From NCBI RefSeq assembly GCF_016863195.1, contig NZ_BOOK01000019.1, positions 1 to 49,737 of the forward strand: a DNA stretch of 49,737 nt, given 5' to 3'. This document shows, in pieces, positions 8,380 to 16,463 of this stretch (within the stretch, counting starts at the first letter, position 1; each line of letters starts with the position of its first letter). This DNA is from Paraplanobispora takensis. Lineage in GTDB: Bacteria; Actinomycetota; Actinomycetes; Streptosporangiales; Streptosporangiaceae. The translations under genes were made by a program, and so were the position numbers. The notes beneath the pieces are model-generated. The model had not been told where the DNA came from, made no database searches, and was given only the letters and a program-made list of their open reading frames with translations.

Positions 8380-9124
8380 GCTGCGCGCGGTCGCCCAGCC
8401 GCCCTCGACCATGGAGCGCGGCAGCGGAGAGCACTGGGCCGGCGTGCTCTACATGCGCAAACTGTCGATCTACGTCACCTGGTTCCTCGCCAAGACGCCG
8501 ATCACGCCCAACCAGGCCACCTGGCTGATGATCCTGTGCGGCCTGGCGGCGGGCGGCGTCATGGCGCTGCCGGGCCTGTGGGCGGCGGTGGGCGCGGCCC
8601 TGCTGGTCCAGCTCTACCTGCTGCTCGACTGCTCCGACGGCGAGCTGGCCCGGTGGACGAGGCGGACCTCCATCACCGGCGTCTACCTCGACCGGGTCGG
8701 CCACTACTTCGCCGAGGCGGCCCTGCTGATCGGGCTGGGCTTCCGGGCCTCGGAGACCCTGCCCGACTGGTACACCGTGGCGGGCTTCGCCGCGGCGCTC
8801 GGCGCGATCCTGATCAAGGCCGAGACCGACCTGGTCGACGTGGCGCGGGCCCGCTCCGGGCTGGTGGCGGCGACCGAGTCCTCGGCCGAGCAGTTCCGCT
8901 CGCGGGGGCTGGGCCTGGCCAGGAAGGCCGCGGCGGCGCTGCGCTTCCACCGGATCGTCCAGGCGGTGGAGCTGTCGCTCCTGGTGGTGGCGGCCGCGGT
9001 CTGGGACGCCGTCGGCGGCGGGCTGACCGCGACCCGGGTGCTGACGGTGGCCTGCGTGGCGGTCGCCGTGCTCCAGATGGTCCTGCACCTCGTCAGCATC
9101 CTGGCGTCCCGGCGGCTCTCATGA
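8357..9124 (+). CDS. CDP-alcohol phosphatidyltransferase-family protein with altered fourth Asp
   Basis: A 255-residue integral membrane protein with about six hydrophobic segments. The family motif D-x2-D-G-x2-A-R-x8-G-x3-D-x3-D is present as D91, D94, G95, A98, R99, G108, D112, but position 116, normally the fourth Asp (proposed catalytic base), is His. It overlaps the dehydrogenase gene by 23 bases and has GGAGG five to six bases before ATG 8357. If active it would move a phospho-alcohol from CDP onto a lipid or polyol acceptor. The His change may define a subgroup with a different base or metal arrangement, or a non-catalytic partner. Confidence 0.85.
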   Translation: MSGPSVAELRAVAQPPSTMERGSGEHWAGVLYMRKLSIYVTWFLAKTPITPNQATWLMILCGLAAGGVMALPGLWAAVGAALLVQLYLLLDCSDGELARWTRRTSITGVYLDRVGHYFAEAALLIGLGFRASETLPDWYTVAGFAAALGAILIKAETDLVDVARARSGLVAATESSAEQFRSRGLGLARKAAAALRFHRIVQAVELSLLVVAAAVWDAVGGGLTATRVLTVACVAVAVLQMVLHLVSILASRRLS

Positions 9125-9299
9125 GGAACCGGACGGCGTCCCGGCGCGTCGTAAGTGCGAACATCCCTCGCAGTTCACTGTTCGGTGGGTGTTCGTTGAC
9201 GGTTCCGATACGCTTGTCCTCTGGTAAATCAGAGACCCGCACCTCCGCCAGCATTTCCCGATCCAGCAGACTCGGTGATCATGAAAGTATGTTCCGCAC
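9125..9299 (+). promoter_or_regulatory. Intergenic promoter region before GT2
   Basis: 175 bases without a gene. TATGTT (9288-9293) lies exactly six bases before GTG 9300 and marks a likely leaderless start. A small hairpin, CTCTG-GTAAAT-CAGAG (9219-9234), lies further upstream. The region suggests that the GT2 and PfkB genes form a separate transcription unit from the phosphotransferase genes. Confidence 0.6.
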
Positions 9300-10211
9300 G
9301 TGCTCTCGACGCGTCAAGGCGATGACCCGTTGAAGATCTCGTGCGTCATCCTCACCATGGGCAACCGGGTCCCCGAGCTGGGCCGGGCGGTCGAGTCCGC
9401 CCTGAACCAGGACGACGGCGACGTCGAGGTGGTCATCGTCGGCAACGGCGCGGACGTCCCGGAGCTGTCGGTCTCCGTGCCCCCCGGCTCCTCGGCCTCG
9501 ATCAAGACGGTGCGCCTGGCGCACAACACCGGCATCCCGGCCGGCCGCAACCGCGGCGTCGAGGAGTGCTCCGGTGACGTGGTGCTCTTCCTCGACGACG
9601 ACGGCTGGTACGGGGCGATGGACGTCGTCTCCCACCTGCGCGAGCGCTTCTCCACCGAGCACGACCTCGCGGTCGTCTCCTTCCGGGTGATGGACCCCGA
9701 CGGCGGCGTCGGTCAGCGCCGCCACGTCCCCCGCCTGCGGGCGGGGGACCCCGAGCGCTCCTCCCCGGTCACCACCTTCCTCGGCGGCGCCTGCGCGATC
9801 AGGCGCTCCGCCTTCCTCCAGGTCGGCGGCCTGCCCGAGCGGTTCTTCTACGCCCACGAGGAGACCGACCTGGCCTGGCGGCTGCTCGGCGAGGGCTACC
9901 GCATCGAATACGACGCCCAGACCGTCATGTACCACCCGCAGGTCCCCCCGACCCGCCACGCCGATTTCTACCGCCTCAACGCGCGCAACCGCGTATGGCT
10001 GGCGCGTCGTAACCTGCCCTGGTCCCTGGCGGTCCTCTATCTTCTCAACTGGGTGGTCCTCACTCTGCTGCGCGAGCGCTCCCTGCCGGCCCTGCGGGCC
10101 TGGTTCAAGGGCTTCGGCGAGGGACTGCGCGAACCCGCGGGGGAGCGCCGGCCCATGGGCTGGAAGACGGCTTGGCGCATGCTCAGACTGGGCCGGCCAC
10201 CCATCGTCTGA
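9300..10211 (+). CDS. GT2 glycosyltransferase
   Basis: A 303-residue GT-A enzyme. The core begins at K-I-S-C-V-I-L-T-M-G-N-R. The metal motif is L-D-D-D-G near residue 98, and the catalytic-base region is H-E-E-T-D-L-A-W-R, which resembles rhamnosyl/galactofuranosyl-type GT2s. One hydrophobic stretch (about residues 240-258) near the C-terminus could attach it to the membrane. Start: GTG 9300 fits a leaderless mRNA (TATGTT plus six bases). TTG 9330, directly before the conserved K-I-S-C, has no convincing ribosome site. It probably glycosylates the product of the upstream phosphotransferases, as an inference from position only. Confidence 0.88.
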   Translation: MLSTRQGDDPLKISCVILTMGNRVPELGRAVESALNQDDGDVEVVIVGNGADVPELSVSVPPGSSASIKTVRLAHNTGIPAGRNRGVEECSGDVVLFLDDDGWYGAMDVVSHLRERFSTEHDLAVVSFRVMDPDGGVGQRRHVPRLRAGDPERSSPVTTFLGGACAIRRSAFLQVGGLPERFFYAHEETDLAWRLLGEGYRIEYDAQTVMYHPQVPPTRHADFYRLNARNRVWLARRNLPWSLAVLYLLNWVVLTLLRERSLPALRAWFKGFGEGLREPAGERRPMGWKTAWRMLRLGRPPIV

Positions 10212-10243
10212 ATCGGGTACGGCCGGCGCGAAAGGGTCTCGGC

Positions 10244-11119
10244 GTGGACGTCTACACCCTTGGCGAGGCTTTCGGCGTCGTCACCAGCGGCCGGATCCGC
10301 CACGAGCACGAGGCGCGACTGGATGTGACCGGGGCCGAGCTGCCCGTGGCCGTCGGGATGGCCAGGCTCGGGCACACGGTGAGCTGGCTGGGCAAGGTGG
10401 GCGACGACGAGCTGGGCTGCCGGATCCTTTCGGCGCTGCGCGGCGAGGGCGTGGACGTCTCCGACGCCCGGGTGGAGGAGGGCTCCCCGACCGGGATGAT
10501 CCTGAAGGAGTCGCGCACCGGGCAGGCGGCCAGGCTCACCTACTATCCGACGGCCGTACGGCTGGCGCAGGGCAACGTCCCGGTGGACCGGGTCACCCAG
10601 GCCTCCATCCTGCACGTCAGCGGCATCACCGCCGCGCTGAACGCGCGTGACGCCATGAACGCCGCGGTGCGGACCGCGCGGATCGCCGGGGTGACCGTCT
10701 CGGTGTCGGTCGACTACGACGAACGGCTCTGGCCCGACCTGCGGGAGGCCGAGGAGGTCCTCAACGTGCTGGCCTGCGCCGCCGACGTCCTGTTCGTCCG
10801 GCAGAGCGAGCTGGACCTGGTCAAGCCCGCGCTCACCGGCGACCGGGAGGTCATCGTGAACCGGGGCCTCCGGGGCGCGAGCGTGCGGGTGAACGGCGTG
10901 CGGCACGACGCGCCCGGCCTGAACGCGCCCGTGGTCGATCCCGGGGGCTCCGGACCGGCCTTCGTGGCCGGCTATCTCAGCGCGCTGCTGGAGCAGCTGC
11001 ACCCGGCCGACCGCCTGCGGCGCGGCGCGCTGGTGGCCGCCTTCGCGGCCTCGGGCCCGAGCGACTGGCAGTCGCTGCCCACCCGGGAGGAACTGCCCCT
11101 GCTGGAGGTCGACCGATAG
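10244..11119 (+). CDS. PfkB/ribokinase-fold protein lacking the catalytic Asp
   Basis: A 291-residue ribokinase-fold protein. The N-terminal region (G-E-A-F...V-A-V-G-M-A-R-L-G...L-G-K-V-G-D-D-E-L-G) and overall length match PfkB sugar kinases. The C-terminal signature, normally D-T-x-G-A-G-D-x-F, reads D-P-G-G-S-G-P-A-F, so residue 238 is Pro in place of the catalytic Asp, although the anion-hole glycines remain. The N-terminal substrate motif is also odd (A-E-L-P-V-A in place of the usual asparagine-containing form). It is probably a pseudokinase, sugar sensor or much altered enzyme. GTG 10244 follows AAAGGG by seven bases. It is likely co-transcribed with the GT2. Confidence 0.82.
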   Translation: MDVYTLGEAFGVVTSGRIRHEHEARLDVTGAELPVAVGMARLGHTVSWLGKVGDDELGCRILSALRGEGVDVSDARVEEGSPTGMILKESRTGQAARLTYYPTAVRLAQGNVPVDRVTQASILHVSGITAALNARDAMNAAVRTARIAGVTVSVSVDYDERLWPDLREAEEVLNVLACAADVLFVRQSELDLVKPALTGDREVIVNRGLRGASVRVNGVRHDAPGLNAPVVDPGGSGPAFVAGYLSALLEQLHPADRLRRGALVAAFAASGPSDWQSLPTREELPLLEVDR

Positions 11120-11143
11120 CGACCCCGGGCCCCCGGCCCCCGG

Positions 11144-11875
11144 TCACAGCTCCTTGGCCTCGCCGAAGGACATCGAGGTGCGCGAGACCGTGGCGGACAC
11201 CAGGGCGCGCTTGGGCAGGCCGAGCTCGCTGAGCTCCTTGGCGACGGGGTGGTTGCCCAGGCGGATCAGGGCCCCGCCGGGGCGGGCCCGCACCCCGCGC
11301 GGGGAGAGCGACCAGGGGATGCGGCGGGTGACGCCGTCCAGGTGGCTGTAGGCGTCGAGACGGGCCGTCCTGCCGAGCACGGGGACGCCGGGCTTGATCA
11401 GCAGGTCCAGCACCAGGCGGCCGTCCTTGCGCACGATGCAGCGCTTGTACGGCGAGGCCAGGCGCAGGTCGATGCCGGCCATCTCCTTGGGGAAGCCCCA
11501 GATGGTCCGGCCGGCCTCCAGGGTGAAGCCCTGGTCGACCGGGAGCCAGTGGACGAAGGTCCCCGCCCCGGCCGTGCGCAGCTCGGACAGGCCCGCGAGC
11601 AGGCCCCTGCGCGGCGCGGGACCCGCCTCGGGCGGCCGGACCAGGAAGGTGACCCCGAACTCGTGGTAGGCGTCCAGGTCGCCGTCGGCGTAGTCGATGA
11701 ACGCCAGCGCGCAGACGGCCCGGCCGGGCAGGACCTCGGCGACGTCCAGTCCCGAGTAGGCGATGACCGCCCGTGCCGCGTCGGCCCGCACCAGATAGGA
11801 GGCGGTGCAGACCGTGGCCTGCCGGACCCGCACCGGGATGGTCACGTCGCGGCCTTGGATCAGATGGCGTGCCAT
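11144..11875 (-). CDS. Acetoacetate decarboxylase-family protein
   Basis: A 243-residue protein of the ADC-like beta-cone fold. The segment I-W-G-F-P-K-E-M-A near the middle corresponds to the Schiff-base lysine region of acetoacetate decarboxylase. The second lysine that lowers the pKa of the first in the clostridial enzyme is Glu here, as in many ADC-like proteins with other substrates. True decarboxylase activity is therefore uncertain. ATG 11875 lies inside the end of the upstream GT4 gene (16-base overlap), so the two are co-expressed. No ribosome site is obvious, which supports coupling. It ends convergent with the PfkB-like gene, 24 bases away. Confidence 0.8.
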   Translation of the reverse strand: MARHLIQGRDVTIPVRVRQATVCTASYLVRADAARAVIAYSGLDVAEVLPGRAVCALAFIDYADGDLDAYHEFGVTFLVRPPEAGPAPRRGLLAGLSELRTAGAGTFVHWLPVDQGFTLEAGRTIWGFPKEMAGIDLRLASPYKRCIVRKDGRLVLDLLIKPGVPVLGRTARLDAYSHLDGVTRRIPWSLSPRGVRARPGGALIRLGNHPVAKELSELGLPKRALVSATVSRTSMSFGEAKEL

Positions 11876-12990
11876 GGTTCAAGTAGACCAATCCCACGGC
11901 CCGACGTCACGGTTTTACCGGCCCATTCCTCCAGCAGGGCGACGAACTCCCCCGCCTGCTCGGGCCAGTCGTAGCGCTGCGACGCCTCGGCGTGCCCTCG
12001 CGCCCCCATCGCCGCGGCGGCCCCGGGATCCTCCCGCAGTCCCAGCACCGCCCCCACCGCCGCGTCCACGTCGCCGAAGGGCACCACGAGGCCGCAGTCC
12101 GCCCCGCCGACCAGGGCGGCCGCGGCCGGGAGCGGGGTGGTGACCACCGGCACGCCCCTGGCCATGTACTCCACGACCTTGGCGGGCATCGCCTGCCGGT
12201 GGGCGGGGGTGTCGTGCAGGAGCGAAAGGCCGGCCAGGGCTCCCTCGGCCATCCGGAGGGCGTGCCGGTTGGGGACGTACCCGTACCAGTCCAGCACGCC
12301 CTCCCGCTGCGCGTCCCGCAGCAGCGGGCGCACGTCCTCGTCGGCGGCGCCGACGAGGTCCAGCCTGATCCCGTGCGGGAGCAGCCGCCGTGCCAGCTCG
12401 ACCAGCTCCGCCGCGCCCCTGGCCCGGGAGACGCGGCCCACGTAGATCACCCGGTTGCGGCCGGGCACGGCGGGGAGGCGGCGGGGCACGTAGGTGGTGT
12501 TGGGGACGACGGGGTGGGGCAGGGCGAACCGCTCCCGGTGGGCCTCCTCGGCCAGGATCAGGTGCAGGCGGCGCTCGGCGCGGGTCTCGGCCCGGCGGAC
12601 CAGCGCGGACAGCGCCCGCCGCAGGACGGGCGGCAGGCCGGGGTCGGCGGCGATCACGGCGGCGGTGTCCTCGTGCACGTCCCAGACGGTGGCCGGGCGG
12701 CGCCTGGGCAGCCGGGACAGCAGCTCGATGTCGTGGACGACCAGCAGGTCGGCGCCCTGGACCCCGCGCTTCAGCGCCCCGCGGGCGGCGTTGAGCGCGC
12801 GGCGCCGGTGGCGTCCCGTCGCGCGGGGCACGTCGACGGCCCGGATCCCCGGGTCGGGGGTGACGTTGCAGTCGGTGAAGGGGGCGACGTAGGTGATGTC
12901 GTGCCCGGCCTCCAGGAGCGTCCGGATCTGCCGGTGCATGATCCGGGCATCTTCCGGGTGATGAACGATCGTCCCGACACATACCCGCAT
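11860..12990 (-). CDS. GT4 glycosyltransferase
   Basis: A 376-residue GT-B retaining glycosyltransferase. The N-terminal Rossmann half (M-R-V-C-V-G-T-I-V-H-H) contains H-D-I-E-L-L. The C-terminal half has V-I-Y-V-G-R-V-S at the linker and a donor-site stretch A-M-P-A-K-V-V-E-Y-M-A-R-G-V-P-V-V-T-T, where E in the K-x3-E-Y pattern normally holds the sugar nucleotide. Start ATG 12990 has a modest AGG upstream. A -10 candidate, TAGCAT, lies at 13036..13031, giving a leader of about 34 bases. Its end overlaps the ADC-like gene. The sugar is unknown. Confidence 0.88.
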   Translation of the reverse strand: MRVCVGTIVHHPEDARIMHRQIRTLLEAGHDITYVAPFTDCNVTPDPGIRAVDVPRATGRHRRRALNAARGALKRGVQGADLLVVHDIELLSRLPRRRPATVWDVHEDTAAVIAADPGLPPVLRRALSALVRRAETRAERRLHLILAEEAHRERFALPHPVVPNTTYVPRRLPAVPGRNRVIYVGRVSRARGAAELVELARRLLPHGIRLDLVGAADEDVRPLLRDAQREGVLDWYGYVPNRHALRMAEGALAGLSLLHDTPAHRQAMPAKVVEYMARGVPVVTTPLPAAAALVGGADCGLVVPFGDVDAAVGAVLGLREDPGAAAAMGARGHAEASQRYDWPEQAGEFVALLEEWAGKTVTSGRGIGLLEPWHAI

Positions 12991-13126
12991 GCGTGAACCT
13001 GCCTTCCGGAAGGGGTGCGGTTCAGCAGCGATGCTAGGTGTGAGCTGGCACGACGGGCGGAAGCGGAAGTGTCGCCCATATGAACGACTCCAGTCCTTTG
13101 AGGGGCATCCCGCCCGCCGGGCCCGG

Positions 13127-14752
13127 TCACCGGGTGGATCCGCCGCCGGAGGACGGCCCGCCGGGGCAGGAGGCGTCGGCGGCGGGCAGGACGCCCCCGA
13201 CCAGATAGCGGTCGACGAACCTGTCGATGCAGGCGTCACGGGGGGAGAACAGCCCGCCGTACACGGTGTGGCGGAAGGCGCCCCGCAGGGTGACCATGCG
13301 GGAGCCGGTCAGGGCCCGGTGCGCGGCCAGCTGCCCCCGGTAGACGGCGCCCGGGTCGCCGGTGGCGCCCACCATCAGGAGCGGGACGTCGTTGCGGACC
13401 TCGGTGGGCGGTTCGGCGGGGGAGACCGGCCAGAACGAGCAGGGGGTGAGGTTGCGGGTCAGCGGGCCGAACAGCGGCTCGTCGGCGCGATGGGCCCGGA
13501 TGTCGCGGTAGTGGACCCGCGGGTCGCGGGAGGCCGCCCGGTCCGCGCACATGATCGCTGTCTGGACTGCGGCGGTCCCGTCGTCCGGGGCGGACAGGCC
13601 TTCCAGGACCGCCTCCAGGGTCGGGGTGGGAGTGACCGCGCGCCCGCGTGCGGCCTCGCGCAGAACCCGGACGTCGGCGGCGAAACCGGCGTAGACCTGC
13701 GGGCTGTCCCCGGCGGTGATGTGGAACAGCGCCATGGGCAGCAGGCGGCTGTCGACCCGGTGACGGCCGACCCGCAGCGGGGCGCGGCCGGCCGCCCGGT
13801 TGATCCGGTTCACGGTGGCCAGCACCTCGGCCGTGGTGGCGCCCAGGCCGTAGCGGCCGTGGCGCGCGGCCGTCCAGGCCGCCCAGTCCCTCAGGAGCGC
13901 GTTCAGGGCCGGGCCCTGCGTCCGCGTCAGGCCGGGGCCGTAGCGGGCGGGGTCCAGGACGCTGTCGAGGACGACCCGGTCGGCGCGCCGGGGGAACAGC
14001 TGGAGGTAGACCGCACCCAGATAGGTGCCGTACGACGAGCCGAGATAGGAGATCCTCTGTTCGCCGAGGGCGGCCCGGATCACGTCCATGTCCCGGGCGG
14101 TGTTGCGGGTGGAGATGTGCGGCAGCACGTCCCGGTGCGCGGCGCAGCGCGACGCCAGGTCCCTGGCCACCGCCGCGCTCCGCTCGAAGGTGCGCCGGTC
14201 CGGTCCGGCGGAGCCGACGACGCCGGTGGGCCACCGGCAGTTCAGAGGGGTGCTGCGGCCGACGAACCGGGGGTCCATGCCGATCAGGTCGTAGCGGGCC
14301 GCGACGGCGGGCGCGGCCCTCTTGACCTGGAGCACGAGGGACATCGCGGGGACGCCAGGACCTCCGGGGTTGTACAGCAGCGTCCCCCGGCGGCGCCCGG
14401 AGTCGGCCGCCTTCAGGCGGGACACGGCCACCGTGACGGTCCGCCCGTCCGGACGGCCGTAGTCCAGCGGTACGGTCACCTCGGCGCACCGGGCCTTCGC
14501 CTCGTCCAGTTCCTTGCCGGCGGCGTCGTCGGGACCGGTCCGGCAGCGGTGCCAGGTGATCTCCTGCTCCAGGAACCGCTCCAGCCCCCTGTCCCCGGCC
14601 GCCGCCGGCACGCCGTCCCCGCGGGCCGCCCCGGCGACCGCCGGCACGCCGTACCGGTGGGCCGTCCCCGCGGAGGCGGGCGCACCGCTCACGGTCGCAC
14701 CCGTCAGGGCCGCCACCGCGACCCCGGCCGCGGCCATTCTCCGTCCACGCAT
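13127..14752 (-). CDS. Secreted S33 tripeptidyl aminopeptidase-like alpha/beta hydrolase
   Basis: A 541-residue exported protein. An N-terminal signal peptide (R-G-R-R then a hydrophobic run ending A-S-A near residue 29) precedes a prolyl-aminopeptidase-type alpha/beta-hydrolase domain with nucleophile S240 in G-S-S-Y-G. It ends with a TAP-like C-terminal domain carrying the acid in G-A-T-G-D-P-G-A and the His in F-R-H-T-V-Y. Such enzymes (SlpD/SlpE/Tap) trim N-terminal tripeptides from secreted proteins. Start ATG 14752 follows AAGGGG by about six bases. An in-frame upstream start at 14824 would spoil the signal peptide. A -10 candidate, TAACTT, is at 14866..14861. Confidence 0.92.
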   Translation of the reverse strand: MRGRRMAAAGVAVAALTGATVSGAPASAGTAHRYGVPAVAGAARGDGVPAAAGDRGLERFLEQEITWHRCRTGPDDAAGKELDEAKARCAEVTVPLDYGRPDGRTVTVAVSRLKAADSGRRRGTLLYNPGGPGVPAMSLVLQVKRAAPAVAARYDLIGMDPRFVGRSTPLNCRWPTGVVGSAGPDRRTFERSAAVARDLASRCAAHRDVLPHISTRNTARDMDVIRAALGEQRISYLGSSYGTYLGAVYLQLFPRRADRVVLDSVLDPARYGPGLTRTQGPALNALLRDWAAWTAARHGRYGLGATTAEVLATVNRINRAAGRAPLRVGRHRVDSRLLPMALFHITAGDSPQVYAGFAADVRVLREAARGRAVTPTPTLEAVLEGLSAPDDGTAAVQTAIMCADRAASRDPRVHYRDIRAHRADEPLFGPLTRNLTPCSFWPVSPAEPPTEVRNDVPLLMVGATGDPGAVYRGQLAAHRALTGSRMVTLRGAFRHTVYGGLFSPRDACIDRFVDRYLVGGVLPAADASCPGGPSSGGGSTR

Positions 14753-15093
14753 CGAATCCCCTTCTCGTACTGTCCGGAACGCGACCGGATCACGGCGCGC
14801 GGGCGCCTTCCCGGCCATCCGCACGACCCATGGACCGCGGGCCGCGCGACGACCCGTACGAAGTTAGGCGGCACCGCCGGCCCGGCGCGTCAGCCTCCGG
14901 TCGGGTTCACCGGACCCGTGCGCGTCCCCGGGCCCGCGCCGTGCGCCGTCGGCCCGCACGCCTCTGATCAGCGCTTTCTCCCCGGGAGAGTGCGCCGGAG
15001 GGGAGGAGGACCTACGACTCCGGGGGGATGCGGCCCGGCGCCGCGCGGGTTCGCGTCCCGCCCGGAATGTCGGGAGCCGACTATCTTGTCGCC
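14753..15093. other. Divergent intergenic region upstream of peptidase and two-component genes
   Basis: About 340 bases with no gene I can support. It contains TAACTT (14866..14861, minus strand) as -10 for the peptidase, TATCTT (15082-15087, plus strand) for the kinase leader ORF, and two short palindromes: TCTCCC-C-GGGAGA at about 14978-14990, and CCGGAG...CTCCGG (14995-15000 and 15018-15023). Both are plausible operators, but short GC palindromes are common in such DNA. Confidence 0.4.
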
Positions 15094-15138
15094 ATGGTCC
15101 GAGCACACCGTCTCCCGCTCGTGCGCGGCGGCACATGA
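15094..15138 (+). CDS. Leaderless upstream ORF (14 aa) overlapping the kinase start
   Basis: ATG 15094 lies exactly six bases after the -10-like TATCTT (15082-15087), so the mRNA should begin at or next to this ATG. It encodes MVRAHRLPLVRGGT (four Arg, one His), and its TGA (15136-15138) overlaps the kinase ATG (15135-15137) as ATGA. The kinase has no Shine-Dalgarno sequence of its own, so its translation probably depends on ribosomes finishing this peptide. This is a prediction from geometry. No homology is claimed. Confidence 0.55.
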   Translation: MVRAHRLPLVRGGT

Positions 15139-16463
15139 GATACGCCGCCTTCGCCTCCGCGCAGACGACGCGACCGGTACGGAGCCTGCTGCGGGAGGGC
15201 GCCCGGCTGCCGCCCGTGGTGTTCGACGCGCTGCTGGCCGTTGTGATCTTCTTCCTGGGCGTCGGCCTCAACGGCGCGGTCTACCAGGGCCCGCCGGGGC
15301 CCCTGATCCTCCACACGGCGCTGGCGGTGCCGCTGGCGTGGCGGCGCCGGGCGCCCCTGACGGTGTTCTGCGCGGTGGCCGCCGCGGCCTTCGCCCAGTG
15401 GCTGGCCGACATCCAGCTGCTGACCGACGTGGCGCTGCTGGTCGCCCTGTACACGGTGGCCGCGCACTCCACCTGGCGCCGCACCCTCGCCGCCGCGGCC
15501 GTCGTCGAGACCGGCATCCTGCTGGCCGCGGCGCGCTGGGCGGCTCCCCAGGGCGGGTTCCTCACCAGCGTCGTCTTCCTGACGGCAGTGGCCGCGGCCG
15601 TCGCCGTCACCGGTGTGAACACCCGGATCAGGCGCGCCTACCTCGCGTCCCTGGAGGATCGCGCGGTCCGCCTGGAGCGCGAGCGCGACCAGCGGACCCG
15701 GCTCGCGGTCGCCGAAGAGCGGGCCCGCATCGCCCGCGAGGTGCACGACATCGTCACCCACAACCTGTCCGTCATGGTCGCGCTCGCCGACGGGGCGGTC
15801 TTCGCGCAGCACAGCTCTCCCGACAGGGCGAGCGCCGCCATGCGCCAGATCTCCGGCACCGGGCGGCAGGCCCTCACCGACATGCGGCGCTCCCTGGGCG
15901 TCCTGCGGGCCGACGAGCCGGACGCGCTGCGCCACCCGATGCCGGGCATCGCGCAGCTGGAGTCCCTGGCCGGCCGCATGCGCGCGGCCGGGCTGGCGAC
16001 CCGCCTCGGCCTGGAGGGCGATCCCGCCCCCGTACCCGCCGCCGCCCAGCTCACCGTCTACCGCCTGGTGCAGGAGGCCCTGACCAACACCCTCAAGCAC
16101 GCCCCGCCCGGCACCCGTGCCGAGGTCCGGGTCCGCTGCGCTCCCGGCGCGGTCACCGTCGAGGTCACCGACGAGGTCACCGACGACGGCCGTACGGCAC
16201 GAGCCGCCGGCCCGCCGCCCGGGCGCGGCGTCTCCGGCACGCGGGAGCGGGTCCCCGGGCACGGGCTCTCCGGCCTGCGGGACCAGACCTCCGGGCGCGG
16301 CGTCTCCGGCACGGGGGAGCGGGTCCCCGGGCACGGCATCGCGGGCATGCGCGAACGCGCCGCCGCCTATGGCGGGACCCTGGAGGCCGGTCCTCTGCCG
16401 GGAGGCGGCTGGCGGGTCTCGGCCACCCTCGGCCTCGGCTCCGTCGCGGACGGTGCCGCGTGA
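15135..16463 (+). CDS. NarL/DesK-type sensor histidine kinase
   Basis: A 442-residue membrane kinase. Four or five hydrophobic segments (about residues 28-165) are followed by a coiled stretch, then a HisKA_3 domain with phospho-acceptor H204 in R-E-V-H-D-I-V, and a HATPase domain with N-box Q-E-A-L-T-N-T-L-K-H-A. The glycine-rich ATP-lid segment is unusual: a 24-residue unit containing G-R-G-V-S-G-T and G-H-G-[LI] is present twice (residues about 362-409), so two G-box-like loops precede the final A-A-A-Y-G-G motif. The signal sensed is unknown. It overlaps the regulator gene by four bases (GTGA), defining a two-gene operon. Confidence 0.9.
   Translation: MRYAAFASAQTTRPVRSLLREGARLPPVVFDALLAVVIFFLGVGLNGAVYQGPPGPLILHTALAVPLAWRRRAPLTVFCAVAAAAFAQWLADIQLLTDVALLVALYTVAAHSTWRRTLAAAAVVETGILLAAARWAAPQGGFLTSVVFLTAVAAAVAVTGVNTRIRRAYLASLEDRAVRLERERDQRTRLAVAEERARIAREVHDIVTHNLSVMVALADGAVFAQHSSPDRASAAMRQISGTGRQALTDMRRSLGVLRADEPDALRHPMPGIAQLESLAGRMRAAGLATRLGLEGDPAPVPAAAQLTVYRLVQEALTNTLKHAPPGTRAEVRVRCAPGAVTVEVTDEVTDDGRTARAAGPPPGRGVSGTRERVPGHGLSGLRDQTSGRGVSGTGERVPGHGIAGMRERAAAYGGTLEAGPLPGGGWRVSATLGLGSVADGAA
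16219..16362 (+). repeat. 72-bp tandem duplication inside the kinase ATP-lid coding region
   Basis: Copy 1 starts at 16219 and copy 2 at 16291. The first ~46 bases differ at one position, and the remainder is more diverged. The 72-bp unit keeps the reading frame (24 codons each). Confidence 0.85.

Noticed and set aside
11144-11875. True acetoacetate decarboxylase
   Set aside because: The family call is sound, but the second active-site Lys is Glu and no acetone/ketone pathway genes are near, so only the family name was used.
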